From NCBI RefSeq assembly GCF_048066175.1, contig NZ_JBLTXA010000027.1, positions 1 to 64,000 on the forward strand: DNA of 64,000 nt. The letters run 5' to 3'. The stretch's first letter is position 1; every line of letters starts with the position of its first letter. The position numbers were made by a program, and so were the translations under genes. The notes below the pieces were generated by a model. It saw only the letters and a list, made by a program, of their open reading frames with translations. It ran no database searches and had not been told where the DNA came from. The stretch comes from Niveispirillum fermenti. GTDB lineage: Bacteria; Pseudomonadota; Alphaproteobacteria; Azospirillales; Azospirillaceae. Positions 23,776 through 33,578 of the stretch are shown here, one piece after another.

Positions 23776-26226
23776 ATGAACAAGGGGAAGCAGTTGGCTG
23801 CCGGCGATCGCCGGCGGGTGAGCCCGGTTGCTGTCGGCACGATGCTGGGTCTGGTGCTGCCCATGTTGGCGCAGGCGCAGCAGCCGGCCGAACAGACCGG
23901 CAATGAACCCGAACTGCTGGAAATCGTGGTTACCGCCCAGAAGCGTGAACAGCGGCTGCAGGATGTCGGCCTGACCGTCACCGCCTTCGATGGGGACCTG
24001 CTGGCCAGCCAGGGGGTGAACGCGGTCACCGATCTGGCCAAGATGGTGCCTGGCCTGGACGTGACGCCCAGCCCCAGCGGTTCCCCGGTCTATACGCTGC
24101 GCGGCGTCGGCTTTTTCGAAAGCTCGCTGAGTTCGGCCCCCGATGTGGCGATCTATCTGGATCAGGTGCCGCTGGCCATTCCGGCCTTTTCCGCCCTGAC
24201 CGCGTTCGATCTGGAGCGGGTGGAGGTGCTGAAGGGACCGCAGGGCACGCTGTTCGGCACCAACGCCACCGGCGGGGCCATCAACCTGATCGCCGCCAAG
24301 CCCACGCGACAGGCCCAGGGCGGCATCAAGGCCGAATATGGCCGCTTCAACACCGTCCGCCTGGACAGTTTTGTCAGCGGGCCGATCACGGATGATCTGA
24401 ACGGCCGCGTGGCGGTGAAGCTGAACCGCGGCGATGCCTGGCAGCGCAGCTACACCCGCGACGATACGATGGGTGAACTGGATGATGCGGCGGGGCGGAT
24501 GCTGCTGGATTGGCAGGCGTCGGATGCGCTGCGGGTTGAACTGAACCTGAATGGCTGGTTGAACCGGTCCGACCCGCAGGCACCGCAACTGGCACGCAAG
24601 ACCCTGCCGTCCGATCTGCAAGCACCCATCGGGTCTTCCGGCTTCGGCGGGACGGTGACGGCGGCGCTGCCACTGCTGGCGTTGCCGGCCGCCCCGCGTG
24701 ACGCCCGTGCCGCCAACTGGTCACCCGACTATCGCCCCTATCGCGATGATCGTTTCTATCAGGCCGCGCTGAATATCAGTTACGACCTGACCGAAGATAT
24801 CAGCCTGACCGCCCTGACCGGGTACAGCGACCTGCGGCAGCGCAAGGCGTCATCCTATTCCGGGACCGATCTGCCGGCCTTTGATCAGGCGTCGAATAAT
24901 GCCGATGCCGATGACGTCAGCCAGGAATTGCGCCTGGCCAGTACCGATGCGGGCGCGACCCTGCGCTGGATGGTCGGCGCCAATTACCAGCGGACGGGCA
25001 GTTACGAGAATATCGACGCCATCTACCCGCAGGCATCGACCGGTACGCGCGACGGCTTCTCCGCCAACAGCTTCGACAGCCGGCAGGTTTTCAAGCAATG
25101 GGCGGCCTTCGGCAATCTGGAATATGATGTCGCGGACGACCTGACGCTGAAGGCCGGCATCCGTTATTCCGACAGCAAGCGCACGGCCGTCAACCGCGCC
25201 TATGACACGCCGGGCTATGTGGAGCCCAACCCGAACAGTCCCGGCCTGACGCGGTTCTTCAACATCGTGATGCCGGCCGTCTACGTCCCGATCTTCTGTC
25301 CGGGCGTGACGTTCACTCCCGTGGTGCCGGGCCAGTCCATCTCCATCAACCCGGATACCTGTGTGTCGGGCGACTATCACGGCACCTTGAAGGAAGACAA
25401 TCTGCCCTGGAGCCTGGGTCTGGATTTCAAGCCGACGGATGGCCTGCTGCTTTATGCCAACGCCTCGCGCGGGTTCAAGGGCGGGGCCTTCCCCATCGCC
25501 AATGGCGCATCGCAGGAACAATATTATCCGGTGCCGCAGGAAAAGCTGACAGCCTATGAAATGGGCTTCAAGTCGACCGTGGTGGACCGTCGTATCATGC
25601 TGAACGGTGCCGCCTTCTATTACGATTATGCCAACAAGCAGACGCGCGGCAAGACCGTCGATCCGTTGTTCGGCGCCCTGGAACAACTGGTCAGCATTCC
25701 CAAGTCACGGACCTATGGTGCTGAACTGGAACTGACCACCGTGCCCACCCGGGGGCTGACGTTGCGCACCGCCGTCACCTGGCTGGATGCCAAGATCAAG
25801 ACCTATGACGGGATCGTCGGGGCCAATAATGTCGGCGGATTGCTGTTCCCCACGCGGGCGTCGTTCGCGGGCACGACCCTGCCTTTCGCCCCGGAACTGG
25901 CCCTGGCAGTCAGCGCGGATTATGAATTCCCCCTGGATGACCAGCGTGACGCCTTTCTGGGTGCCAGCCTGCGGGCACAGAGCAAAAGCTACGGCTCCCC
26001 GCAATTGTCGGCGCAGGATCGGGCGGACGCGCGCATTGACGGTTATGCGACGCTGGACCTGCGCGCCGGTCTGAAGGCGGCGGACGACAGTTGGACAGTC
26101 TCCGTCTGGGGCCGCAACGTCACCAACACCTTCTACTGGACCAACAGCCTGCGGGCCTTCGACACCATCGTGCGCTACACCGGGCGCCCGGCCGAATATG
26201 GTGTCACACTGGGCTACAATTTCTAA
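23776..26226 (+). CDS. TonB-dependent outer-membrane receptor
   Basis: An 816-residue receptor. A signal-peptide-like start (SPVAVGTMLGLVLPMLAQAQQ) leads to ELLEIVVTAQKREQRLQDVG, the TonB-box/plug opening. The plug ends FDLERVEVLKGPQGTLFGTNATGGAINL, and the barrel ends YGVTLGYNF with the terminal Phe. ATG 23776 has GGAGG five bases upstream; the open frame back to 23647 crosses the operator-like sites and is not coding. It leads the hydrolase, aldehyde dehydrogenase, cyclase and SDR genes, which probably process its ligand. Confidence 0.93.
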   Translation: MNKGKQLAAGDRRRVSPVAVGTMLGLVLPMLAQAQQPAEQTGNEPELLEIVVTAQKREQRLQDVGLTVTAFDGDLLASQGVNAVTDLAKMVPGLDVTPSPSGSPVYTLRGVGFFESSLSSAPDVAIYLDQVPLAIPAFSALTAFDLERVEVLKGPQGTLFGTNATGGAINLIAAKPTRQAQGGIKAEYGRFNTVRLDSFVSGPITDDLNGRVAVKLNRGDAWQRSYTRDDTMGELDDAAGRMLLDWQASDALRVELNLNGWLNRSDPQAPQLARKTLPSDLQAPIGSSGFGGTVTAALPLLALPAAPRDARAANWSPDYRPYRDDRFYQAALNISYDLTEDISLTALTGYSDLRQRKASSYSGTDLPAFDQASNNADADDVSQELRLASTDAGATLRWMVGANYQRTGSYENIDAIYPQASTGTRDGFSANSFDSRQVFKQWAAFGNLEYDVADDLTLKAGIRYSDSKRTAVNRAYDTPGYVEPNPNSPGLTRFFNIVMPAVYVPIFCPGVTFTPVVPGQSISINPDTCVSGDYHGTLKEDNLPWSLGLDFKPTDGLLLYANASRGFKGGAFPIANGASQEQYYPVPQEKLTAYEMGFKSTVVDRRIMLNGAAFYYDYANKQTRGKTVDPLFGALEQLVSIPKSRTYGAELELTTVPTRGLTLRTAVTWLDAKIKTYDGIVGANNVGGLLFPTRASFAGTTLPFAPELALAVSADYEFPLDDQRDAFLGASLRAQSKSYGSPQLSAQDRADARIDGYATLDLRAGLKAADDSWTVSVWGRNVTNTFYWTNSLRAFDTIVRYTGRPAEYGVTLGYNF

Positions 26227-26250
26227 AAAACCGGCGAGGGAGAAGACGAC

Positions 26251-27075
26251 ATGGCGAGCGCACGTGGCATTCCGGTGCGGGACACCATCCTGTGGGTCGA
26301 GGATACGGCGGAAGCGGACCTGCCCGTGATCTTCTGCCTGCATTCGCTGTGGCTGGACGGGTCGATGTTCGACGCGCTGGTCACGGCGGCGGCGGGACGG
26401 TTCCGTGTTGTCCGCCCGGATTTCCGGGGGCAGGGCAGCAGCGCCCCGCACACAGGCGATGTGGTCGACATGGATTGCTGTGCCGACGATATGAACGCCC
26501 TGATCGACATGCTGGGTCTGCGGGCGGTTCATCTGGCAGCCGCGTCGATGGGCGGTGATGTGGCGGTACGCATGATCGCCCGGCGGCCGGACCTGTTCGC
26601 GTCGCTGGCCATGCTGGGATCGTCGGTCCGCGACGAACCGCCGGACCAGCTGGCACATTTCACCACCTTTCTGGAAGGGGCGCGGCGGACCGGCTTTATC
26701 GGTGAGAGCCTGGAAGTGCTGATGTCCATCATGTTCGGCGCCACGACGCGGGGGCGGGCGGAGGCGCAGCCGATGCTGACACCCTGGCGCAACAAGCTGG
26801 AACTGACGCCGGCATCGCGCTGGCCGGCGCTGATGGGGGTGCTGAACCGTTCCAGTGCTGTCAGCCTGCTGCCGGATATCCGCTTGCCGACCTTGGTCAT
26901 TTCAGGCGCGGAGGATATTGCCCGTCCGCCGGATTGGGGGCGGGAGGTGGCTGACGGCATTCCCGGCGGTGAACAGATCGTGCTGGAGGGGGTGGGCCAC
27001 ACCCCCATCCTGGAAGCCCCTGACACCGTCATTCCCCTGGCCCTCCGCTTTTTTGCGGATGCGACCGCCCGATAG
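26251..27075 (+). CDS. alpha/beta hydrolase, enol-lactonase-like
   Basis: A 274-residue Ser hydrolase resembling 3-oxoadipate enol-lactonases and related esterases. CLHSLWLDGSMFDAL is the oxyanion region, VVRPDFRGQGSSAP the following strand, AAASMGGDVAVRM the nucleophile elbow (Ser) and VGHTPILEAPD the catalytic His. The start follows the receptor gene by 25 bases. The aldehyde dehydrogenase frame begins 11 bases after its stop, so they are co-transcribed. Confidence 0.88.
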   Translation: MASARGIPVRDTILWVEDTAEADLPVIFCLHSLWLDGSMFDALVTAAAGRFRVVRPDFRGQGSSAPHTGDVVDMDCCADDMNALIDMLGLRAVHLAAASMGGDVAVRMIARRPDLFASLAMLGSSVRDEPPDQLAHFTTFLEGARRTGFIGESLEVLMSIMFGATTRGRAEAQPMLTPWRNKLELTPASRWPALMGVLNRSSAVSLLPDIRLPTLVISGAEDIARPPDWGREVADGIPGGEQIVLEGVGHTPILEAPDTVIPLALRFFADATAR

Positions 27076-27086
27076 GAGTGGGTTCG

Positions 27087-28517
27087 ATGATCTTCGATGG
27101 CAACTATACGATGACCATCGCCGGCAGGCCGGTGGTCAGTGACAAGACCCTGCCCGTGGTCAATCCCGCGACTGAGCAGGTGATCGCCCATGTCCCCGAT
27201 GCCAGCCGGGCCCAACTGGATGCAGCCGTGGAGGCTGCGCGCGCGGCGTTTCCCGCCTGGTCCGCCCGCCCCATGGCGGAGCGGCAGGCATTGGTGGCGG
27301 CCATCGGCGACTGTCTGTTGGCCAGCAAGGACGCTTTCTCGGCCCTGCTGACGGCGGAGCAGGGCCGTCCACGGGCGGGCTGCGACTGGGAAGTTGCGAC
27401 CTGTGCCGATTGGTGCCACGCCGTTTCCACCTTCACCCTGCCGGTGGAGGTGCGGGAGGAAGCGGGAAGGCGGGTGGAAATCCGCCATACGCCGCTGGGT
27501 GTCGTGGGCGCCATCACGCCCTGGAATGCGCCCATCCTGATGGCCATCTGGAAAATGGCGCCGGCCCTGCTGGCGGGCAATACGCTGGTCCTGAAGCCGT
27601 CACCCTATACACCGCTGACGACGCTGCGTCTGGGGGAACTGTTGCGTGATGTGCTGCCGCCCGGTGTCGTCAATATCGTCACCGGCGGCAACGATCTGGG
27701 CCAGTGGATCACCGACCATCCGGGCATCGCCAAGGTCTCCTTCACCGGATCGACGGCGACGGGCAAGCGCGTGATGGAAAGTGCCGCTCGCACCCTGAAG
27801 CGCGTGACCCTGGAAATGGGTGGCAATGATGCCGGCATCGTCCTGCCGGATGTCGATCCCAAGGCCGTGGCGCCCGCCCTGTTCTGGGGCGCCTTTTTCA
27901 ACAGCGCCCAGGTCTGTGTCGCCATCAAGCGTCTTTATATCCATGCCGATATCTATGATGATGTGGCGCGAGAGCTGGTGGACTATGCCCGGACCATCCG
28001 CATCGGCGACGGGTCGATGCAGGGCAGCGACCTGGGGCCCGTGCAGAACCGCATGCAGTTCGACAAGGTGAGCAGCCTGATCGAACAGACCAAGGCGGAA
28101 GGCCACCGTTTCCTGATCGGTGGCGAGGTGCCGGAGGGGCCGGGCTATTTCATACCCGTCACCATCGTGGACAATCCGCCGGAGGATGCGCGGGTGGTGA
28201 CGGAAGAGGCGTTCGGCCCCATCCTGCCGCTGCTGAAATATGATGATATCGAGGATGTGATCCGCCGCGCCAATGACAGCGAGAGCGGCCTGGGCGGGTC
28301 CGTCTGGTCCAACGATATCGATCAGGCCCGCCGCATCGGCGAGCGGTTGCAGACAGGGACCGTCTGGATCAACGAGATGTTCGCCTTTTCCCCACATGCG
28401 CCCTTCGGCGGGCATAAGCAATCGGGCGTGGGCGTGGAACATGGCATGGCCGGCCTGCTGGAATTCACCAATATCCAGACCATCACCAGCCGGCCGCTGG
28501 CTGCTGCTGCCGGCTGA
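27087..28517 (+). CDS. NAD(P)-dependent aldehyde dehydrogenase
   Basis: A 476-residue ALDH-superfamily enzyme. ITPWNAPILMAIWKMAPALLAGN and VSFTGSTATGKRVM bind the cofactor, LEMGGNDAGIV holds the catalytic Glu and FFNSAQVCVAIKR the catalytic Cys. It matches the group acting on aromatic or longer aliphatic aldehydes. ATG 27087 has GGAG upstream; a GTG at 27078 would add three residues. It lies between the hydrolase and the cyclase-family gene. Confidence 0.92.
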   Translation: MIFDGNYTMTIAGRPVVSDKTLPVVNPATEQVIAHVPDASRAQLDAAVEAARAAFPAWSARPMAERQALVAAIGDCLLASKDAFSALLTAEQGRPRAGCDWEVATCADWCHAVSTFTLPVEVREEAGRRVEIRHTPLGVVGAITPWNAPILMAIWKMAPALLAGNTLVLKPSPYTPLTTLRLGELLRDVLPPGVVNIVTGGNDLGQWITDHPGIAKVSFTGSTATGKRVMESAARTLKRVTLEMGGNDAGIVLPDVDPKAVAPALFWGAFFNSAQVCVAIKRLYIHADIYDDVARELVDYARTIRIGDGSMQGSDLGPVQNRMQFDKVSSLIEQTKAEGHRFLIGGEVPEGPGYFIPVTIVDNPPEDARVVTEEAFGPILPLLKYDDIEDVIRRANDSESGLGGSVWSNDIDQARRIGERLQTGTVWINEMFAFSPHAPFGGHKQSGVGVEHGMAGLLEFTNIQTITSRPLAAAAG

Positions 28518-28529
28518 GGAGACATTGAG

Positions 28530-29492
28530 ATGTGCAACATCTGTACGCCCGAAATCGGCGAGCTTTTGAAAGACGCACCCAAGAACTGGGGCAAATGGGG
28601 GCCGGAGGATGAGGTCGGGTCCCTGAATTACTTAGGCGCGCCCCAGGTTCTGGCGGCCATGGCATCGGTGCGGTCGGGCAAGCTGTTCACCTTGCAGGTG
28701 CCCATGGCCGACCCCAAGGGCGACCCCGTCTGGCCCGGCCGGCGGGGGGCCGAACGGTATCAGATCATCGACGAGGGGCATTGGATCGGCGGCAAGGGCC
28801 CGCAATTCCCCGGCGGCCAGCATTATGCCGATGACGCCATCTCCGCCTATCTGCAAGGGTCCACGCAATATGACGCACTGGGCCATGTCTGGTACGACGG
28901 GCAGCTTTATAACGGCTATGACGCCAAAACCACCATCGGCGGCTTGCAGAAGGCCAGCGTTCAGGCCATCGCCGAACGGGGCGTGGTGGGGCGCGCCGTG
29001 CTGCTGGACATCGCGCGGCTGCGCGGCAAACCCTATCTGGACAAGGGCGAGACCTTCAGCCACCTGGATGTGCTGGCGGCGGCGGCCGCGCAGAAGGTGG
29101 AAATCCGCAAGCGCGATATCATCGTCATCCGCACCGGCTTCATTGAATCCTATTACAGCGCCGGGGCCAGCGCCTTCTTTGCCGATTTTGTGGAACCGGG
29201 CCTGACCTATTCCCCGGAACTGGTACATTGGTTTCACGAGATGGAAATCCCTAATCTGGTCACCGACACCATGGCGAACGAGGTGACCCTGGACCCGGTC
29301 AGCGGCGTGATGCTGCCGCTGCACGGCGCGTTGATGCGGAACCTGGGCGTGGCCTTCACCGAGCTGTGCAACCTGTCAAAGCTGGCCGCCGACTGCGCCG
29401 AGGATGGGCAGTATGATTTCCTCTATGTGGCGGCGCCGCTGAAAATCGTCCAGGGCACGGGCGCGCCCGTCAATCCTGTCGCCATCAAGTAG
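28530..29492 (+). CDS. cyclase-family (kynurenine-formamidase-like) metal hydrolase
   Basis: A 320-residue PF04199-type protein. QYDALGHVWYDGQLYNGY holds the metal-binding His/Asp region, which in canonical members reads HxGTHxDxPxH and here is the variant D-x-x-x-H form. Members hydrolyse N-formylkynurenine, isatin or other cyclic amides and lactones. TFSHLDVLAAAAAQKVEIRKRDIIVIRTG is also family-typical. A GAGGAG ribosome site precedes the ATG, and spacing to both neighbours is under 25 bases. Confidence 0.87.
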   Translation: MCNICTPEIGELLKDAPKNWGKWGPEDEVGSLNYLGAPQVLAAMASVRSGKLFTLQVPMADPKGDPVWPGRRGAERYQIIDEGHWIGGKGPQFPGGQHYADDAISAYLQGSTQYDALGHVWYDGQLYNGYDAKTTIGGLQKASVQAIAERGVVGRAVLLDIARLRGKPYLDKGETFSHLDVLAAAAAQKVEIRKRDIIVIRTGFIESYYSAGASAFFADFVEPGLTYSPELVHWFHEMEIPNLVTDTMANEVTLDPVSGVMLPLHGALMRNLGVAFTELCNLSKLAADCAEDGQYDFLYVAAPLKIVQGTGAPVNPVAIK

Positions 29493-29514
29493 AATTTTCC
29501 CAAAAGGAAGCATC

Positions 29515-30294
29515 ATGCCCGATAAGGATATGGAGCGGCCCGTCGCCATCGTGACGGGCGGGTTGCAGGGGCTTGGCCTGGGGATCGCCCAGGCGCTGAT
29601 CGGCGGCGGCTTCCATGTCGCTATCATCGACCTGCCGGACAATCCGGTGCTGCCCGATGCGCTGGCATCAGCGGCCTGCCGCTATTACCCGATGGATATC
29701 GCGCAGATCGATCGGCACCAGCCCGTCCTGGATGCCGTCGCGGCGGATTTCGGCCGGCTGGACTGTCTGGTCAATAATGCCGGGATTGCGGCGCGGCCCC
29801 TGACCGACATTCTGGACCTGGATGCCGCCGCTTTCGACCGGTCGGTGGAGGTGAACCTGCGGGGCACCTTCTTCCTGACCCAGGCCTTCGCCAACCGGCT
29901 GCTGGCATCCGGTCCGGCCGATGCCGGCAGCTACCGCTCCATCATCACCATCACCTCCATCGCGTCGGAGATCGTGTTCACCGACCGCTCGCAATATTGC
30001 GTGACGAAATCGGCCCTTTCGATGATGACCGGCCTGTTCGCGGCCCGGTTGGCGGCGGACGGCATCCATGTGCATGAGGTGCGGCCGGGCCTGATGCGCA
30101 CGCCGATGACAGCCAAGGTCGGCAGCGACACCATCGAACGGCTGCTGGCCAGCGGGCGCGTGCCGATTCCCCGCTGGGGAGAGGTAGAGGATGTGGGACG
30201 CACGGTCCTGTCGCTGGCGTCCGGCGCGCTTCCCTATATGACGGGACAGCCCATCTGGGTGGCGGGTGGCCTGAATGTTCCCCGTCTTCTCTAA
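29515..30294 (+). CDS. short-chain dehydrogenase/reductase
   Basis: A 259-residue classical SDR. VTGGLQGLGLGIAQALIGGG is the Gly-rich cofactor loop, LVNNAGIAARP the NNAG motif and SQYCVTKSALSMM the active-site Tyr and Lys, with VRPGLMRTPM downstream. AAGGAAG precedes the ATG. It is the last enzyme of the 23.8-30.3 kb operon; the IclR gene follows after 71 bases and may be part of the transcript. Confidence 0.9.
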   Translation: MPDKDMERPVAIVTGGLQGLGLGIAQALIGGGFHVAIIDLPDNPVLPDALASAACRYYPMDIAQIDRHQPVLDAVAADFGRLDCLVNNAGIAARPLTDILDLDAAAFDRSVEVNLRGTFFLTQAFANRLLASGPADAGSYRSIITITSIASEIVFTDRSQYCVTKSALSMMTGLFAARLAADGIHVHEVRPGLMRTPMTAKVGSDTIERLLASGRVPIPRWGEVEDVGRTVLSLASGALPYMTGQPIWVAGGLNVPRLL

Positions 30295-30365
30295 GCGGCT
30301 TGCGTTCGACAGCCTGCTTCCGATACGCCATTCCAAGCGAATATGTTTTGATTTATGTAGGTCGC

Positions 30366-31130
30366 ATGGAAAACGGCTACACCCTTCAGACTGTCGAACG
30401 CGCGCTCTCCTTTCTGGAGTTCGTCGCCGCCGCGCCGCAACCGCCCAGCATCCGCGACGTGTCCAAGGCGCTGAAGCTGAACATCACCACCTGCTACCAC
30501 CTTCTGCGCACCCTGATGGCCCGTGGCTATATCGAGCGCAATGACGATGGCGGACTGGAACTGGGTGACGGGATCGGCATGCTGGCCCGCGGTTACCGTC
30601 GGTCGCAGAGCACGGAGCAATCCCTGTCTGATATCGTCCGCCGCCTGTCGGCGCAGACCCTGGAGACCTCGTTCCTGTCCTTGCGCGATGGCAACAATGT
30701 CGTCCTGAAGGTACTGGTTGAAGGCACGCAGAAGTTGCGCGTATCGGGCCTTTATGTGGGCCTGAAGGGGTTTGAATATCGTCGCGCGTCGGGAAAGGCG
30801 GTGTTGGCGCACCTGGACGACGCAGCGCGGGAAGCCATGCTGGCAGAAGCCCTGACCCCGCTGCCGGAACGTCAACGCAAGAGCGTTGTGAAGGCGCTGG
30901 AAAAGGAACTGCCGCAGATCCGGGTGCGGGGCTGGTCCGCCGATGACGGGCAGACGGAGGATGGGATCGTCGCCGTGGGCGCCCCGGTCTTTGATGCGGC
31001 CGGTACCGTGCTGGGCGCGGTGGGCATTGTCACTCCCACCTTCCGCATGGACAAGTCGCGCGAGGCTTTCACCGATGCCGTGATGTCGGCGGCGGCGGAG
31101 GCAACCCGGCTTCTGGTCGAAAAGACCTGA
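30366..31130 (+). CDS. IclR-family transcriptional regulator
   Basis: A 254-residue IclR regulator. Residues 1-65 form the winged helix (YTLQTVERALSFLEFVAAAP, then SIRDVSKALKLNITTCYHLLRTLMARGYIER). The rest is the effector domain (YRRASGKAVLAHLDDAAREAMLAEALTPLP and VGAPVFDAAGTVLGAVGIV). The ATG at 30366 follows TAGGT; the in-frame ATG at 30300 overlaps the end of the SDR gene region and is less likely. It is one of two local candidates, with the LysR protein at 19085, to bind the motif shared by the block's promoters. Confidence 0.9.
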   Translation: MENGYTLQTVERALSFLEFVAAAPQPPSIRDVSKALKLNITTCYHLLRTLMARGYIERNDDGGLELGDGIGMLARGYRRSQSTEQSLSDIVRRLSAQTLETSFLSLRDGNNVVLKVLVEGTQKLRVSGLYVGLKGFEYRRASGKAVLAHLDDAAREAMLAEALTPLPERQRKSVVKALEKELPQIRVRGWSADDGQTEDGIVAVGAPVFDAAGTVLGAVGIVTPTFRMDKSREAFTDAVMSAAAEATRLLVEKT

Positions 31131-31133
31131 CGC

Positions 31134-31156
31134 CCGGCCGGCACGGCGCCGGCCGG
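31134..31156. terminator. GC-rich hairpin between converging genes
   Basis: CCGGCCGGC (31134-31142) pairs with GCCGGCCGG (31148-31156), loop of 5. It lies between the converging IclR and esterase genes. No T-run follows on either strand, so termination is only inferred. Confidence 0.4.
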
Positions 31157-31164
31157 ACGCCCTT

Positions 31165-32094
31165 TCATCGCGGCGATGGCAGCAGGCTGTCCAGGAACCG
31201 GGTGGCACTGTCCAGCGCCTGACCCGCTTGCGGCAGGATGTCCGTGAACATCGGCCAGACATGGAACATTTCCGGCCAGACCTCCAGCGCGATGCGCACC
31301 TGGTTTTCCGCCAGATGGGCGGCCAGTTGGAACGCGTCGCTCAACATCACCTCGCTTTCGCCGACCTGGATCATGACGGGCGGCAGGCCCCGAACATCGG
31401 CGAAGACGGGGGAAGCATCCGGATCATCGGCGGGCGTGGTGCCCAGGGCGCAGCGGGCCATCAGCAGCAAGATCTCCCGGTTGCACAGCGGATCGATGCC
31501 GTCACGAGTGGTGTAGGACACGCCCGTCATTTCCAGGTTCGCCCAGGGGGAGATGGCCACGCCGCCGGCGGGCAGGGCCAGACCCAGGCCGCGCGCCCGC
31601 ACCATGCTGGACACGACCATGGCACCGCCGGCAGAATCGCCGGAGATGACGATATTGTCAGCACCCCCTTCCTGCGCTACCAGCCAGCGCCAGGCCGCGA
31701 CGACATCGTCCAGGCTGGCCGGAAAGGGATGGTCGGGGGCCAGCCGGTAATCGGGCAGGAAAACCCGTGCGCCCAGCCGCTGCGCATAATGGCCGGCAAT
31801 GCCCAGATAGCCGGACGGCCCGCCACTGATATAGCCGCCACCATGGATATAGAATAGCACGCGACCGCCGCGCGCCTTGTCCGGCGTGACCAGCATGCCC
31901 GGCACGCCGCCCATATCCACCGCGGTGCTGACAATCCCGGCGGGCGGCCGGTTGCGGGCCAGTTCACGATTGTAGTCGGCGCGGATGTCCACCAGCGGCC
32001 GTTCCGGCGTCTCCCCCAGCAGCAGGGGGGCGAGTTGCATGGCCGCCTGTTTCCAGTCTTCCAGTCGTTGCAGCATGATCTCGCTGAGCGGCAT
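31165..32094 (-). CDS. alpha/beta hydrolase, hormone-sensitive-lipase-type esterase
   Basis: A 309-residue esterase. FYIHGGGYISGGPSGYLG is the HGGG oxyanion motif, VISGDSAGGAMVV the GDSAG nucleophile elbow, and LPPVMIQVGESEVMLSD and EMFHVWPMFTD supply the acid and His. This is the HSL/family IV signature. A strong AGGAGG ribosome site precedes the ATG. It is the last gene of a minus-strand operon behind the ThDP enzyme and an aldehyde dehydrogenase. Confidence 0.9.
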   Translation of the reverse strand: MPLSEIMLQRLEDWKQAAMQLAPLLLGETPERPLVDIRADYNRELARNRPPAGIVSTAVDMGGVPGMLVTPDKARGGRVLFYIHGGGYISGGPSGYLGIAGHYAQRLGARVFLPDYRLAPDHPFPASLDDVVAAWRWLVAQEGGADNIVISGDSAGGAMVVSSMVRARGLGLALPAGGVAISPWANLEMTGVSYTTRDGIDPLCNREILLLMARCALGTTPADDPDASPVFADVRGLPPVMIQVGESEVMLSDAFQLAAHLAENQVRIALEVWPEMFHVWPMFTDILPQAGQALDSATRFLDSLLPSPR

Positions 32095-32109
32095 GTCGTT
32101 TCCTCCTGT

Positions 32110-33573
32110 TCAGGTGCCGGACGTTGCCGGCGTGGCGATGGCGGTGTAACGGGTGGTCAGATATTCATCGATGCCTTCCGTCCCGCCTTCGCGGCCCAGG
32201 CCCGATTGTTTGATCCCGCCGAACGGGGCGGCCGGATCGGAGAGGATGCCGGTATTGATGCCCAGCATACCCGTTTCCACCCCGCCCTGAAGGCGTATCA
32301 CCCGGTCCAGGTCGCGGGTGCAGGCATAGGCGGCAAGGCCATAGCCGCTGTCATTGGCCATGGCGAGGGCATCTGCCTCCGTGGTGAATATCTGAATGGG
32401 CGCCACGGGGCCGAAGATTTCCTGATGCAGGAGGGGCGCATCGGCCGGAACCTGCGTCAGGATCGTCGGGGGATAATAATAGCCGTGGCCCGCCGGCATC
32501 TTTCCACCCAGCACAAGCCTGGCCCCCCGCGCGGCCGCATCCTGGACCAGCCCGTGCGTATTGGCTCTGGCTGCCGCCCCGATCATCGGCCCGAGATTGT
32601 CTGCGGACAGCGCGGCAAAGCGCTGGACCAGCCGCTCGGTGAAGGGGGCGGCGATACCGTCCTGGACCAGGAAGCGGTTCGCCGCCGTGCAGGCCTGACC
32701 CAGATTACGCAGTTTCGCCTGCACGGCGCTGTCCACGGCCCGGTCCAGGTCGGCATCGTCGAAGACGATGAACGGATTGTTGCCGCCCAGTTCCATGGAG
32801 GTGCGCAGGATGCTTGCCGCCGCCCCTGCCAGGAGCAGGCGGCCGACGCGCGTGGACCCGGTGAAGGACAGTTTGCGCAACCGCTTGTCGGCCAGCAGGG
32901 TGCCCACGACGATATCCGCGCGGGTCGTGGTGATCAGGTTCAGCACGCCTTGGGGCAGGGCGATCTCCTGCATCAAACGGCAGAATAGGATTGCGGTCAG
33001 CGGTGTCTGTTCCGCCGGTTTCAGGACCATTGTGCAGCCGGCGGCCAGCGCCGGCCCGACCTTGCGGGTGATCATCGCCAGCGGAAAATTCCAGGGCGTG
33101 ATCAGCAGGCAGGGGCCGACCGGCCAGCGGCTGATGATCTGCCGCGACCCGCCACCCGGTGCCTGCTGCTCCCGGCCATGGATGCGCACGGCCTCCTCGG
33201 CAAACCAGCGCAGGAAGCCGGCGGCATAATCGACCTCCGCCTGCGCTTCTGCCTGTGGCTTTCCCGTTTCCAGGCTGATGACCCGTGTGAACCGGTCCCG
33301 GTCGGCACACAGCCCTTCATAGGCCCGGTGCAACAGGTCCGCGCGCTGCCGGGGCGGCAGTGCCGCCCATGGGGCCTGTGCGCGGCAGGCGGCATCCAGG
33401 GCGGCGGTCGCATCCGCCGCATGGGCATCGGCCACCTGCGCGATCTCCTTCCCCGTTGCCGGGTTCTCTACTGTGATGCGGCGATTGTCCGCCGCATCGC
33501 GCCAGTCCCCATCAATCAGCAAGCGCAGGGGCAGACAAGACAGATCATCATGGGAATGTCGATGTCCCGGCAT
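32110..33573 (-). CDS. NAD(P)-dependent succinate-semialdehyde-dehydrogenase-like ALDH
   Basis: A 487-residue aldehyde dehydrogenase of the GabD-like group. LITPWNFPLAMITRKVGPALAAG and LSFTGSTRVGRLLL bind the cofactor, SMELGGNNPFIVF has the catalytic Glu and NLGQACTAANRFLVQ the catalytic Cys, with the paired GA-like motif GGIKQSGLGREGG near the end. ATG 33573 lies 5 bases past the ThDP-enzyme stop; an in-frame start at 33633 would overlap that gene. It could oxidise the aldehyde released by the upstream decarboxylase-like enzyme. Confidence 0.92.
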   Translation of the reverse strand: MPGHRHSHDDLSCLPLRLLIDGDWRDAADNRRITVENPATGKEIAQVADAHAADATAALDAACRAQAPWAALPPRQRADLLHRAYEGLCADRDRFTRVISLETGKPQAEAQAEVDYAAGFLRWFAEEAVRIHGREQQAPGGGSRQIISRWPVGPCLLITPWNFPLAMITRKVGPALAAGCTMVLKPAEQTPLTAILFCRLMQEIALPQGVLNLITTTRADIVVGTLLADKRLRKLSFTGSTRVGRLLLAGAAASILRTSMELGGNNPFIVFDDADLDRAVDSAVQAKLRNLGQACTAANRFLVQDGIAAPFTERLVQRFAALSADNLGPMIGAAARANTHGLVQDAAARGARLVLGGKMPAGHGYYYPPTILTQVPADAPLLHQEIFGPVAPIQIFTTEADALAMANDSGYGLAAYACTRDLDRVIRLQGGVETGMLGINTGILSDPAAPFGGIKQSGLGREGGTEGIDEYLTTRYTAIATPATSGT

Positions 33574-33578
33574 GGCGA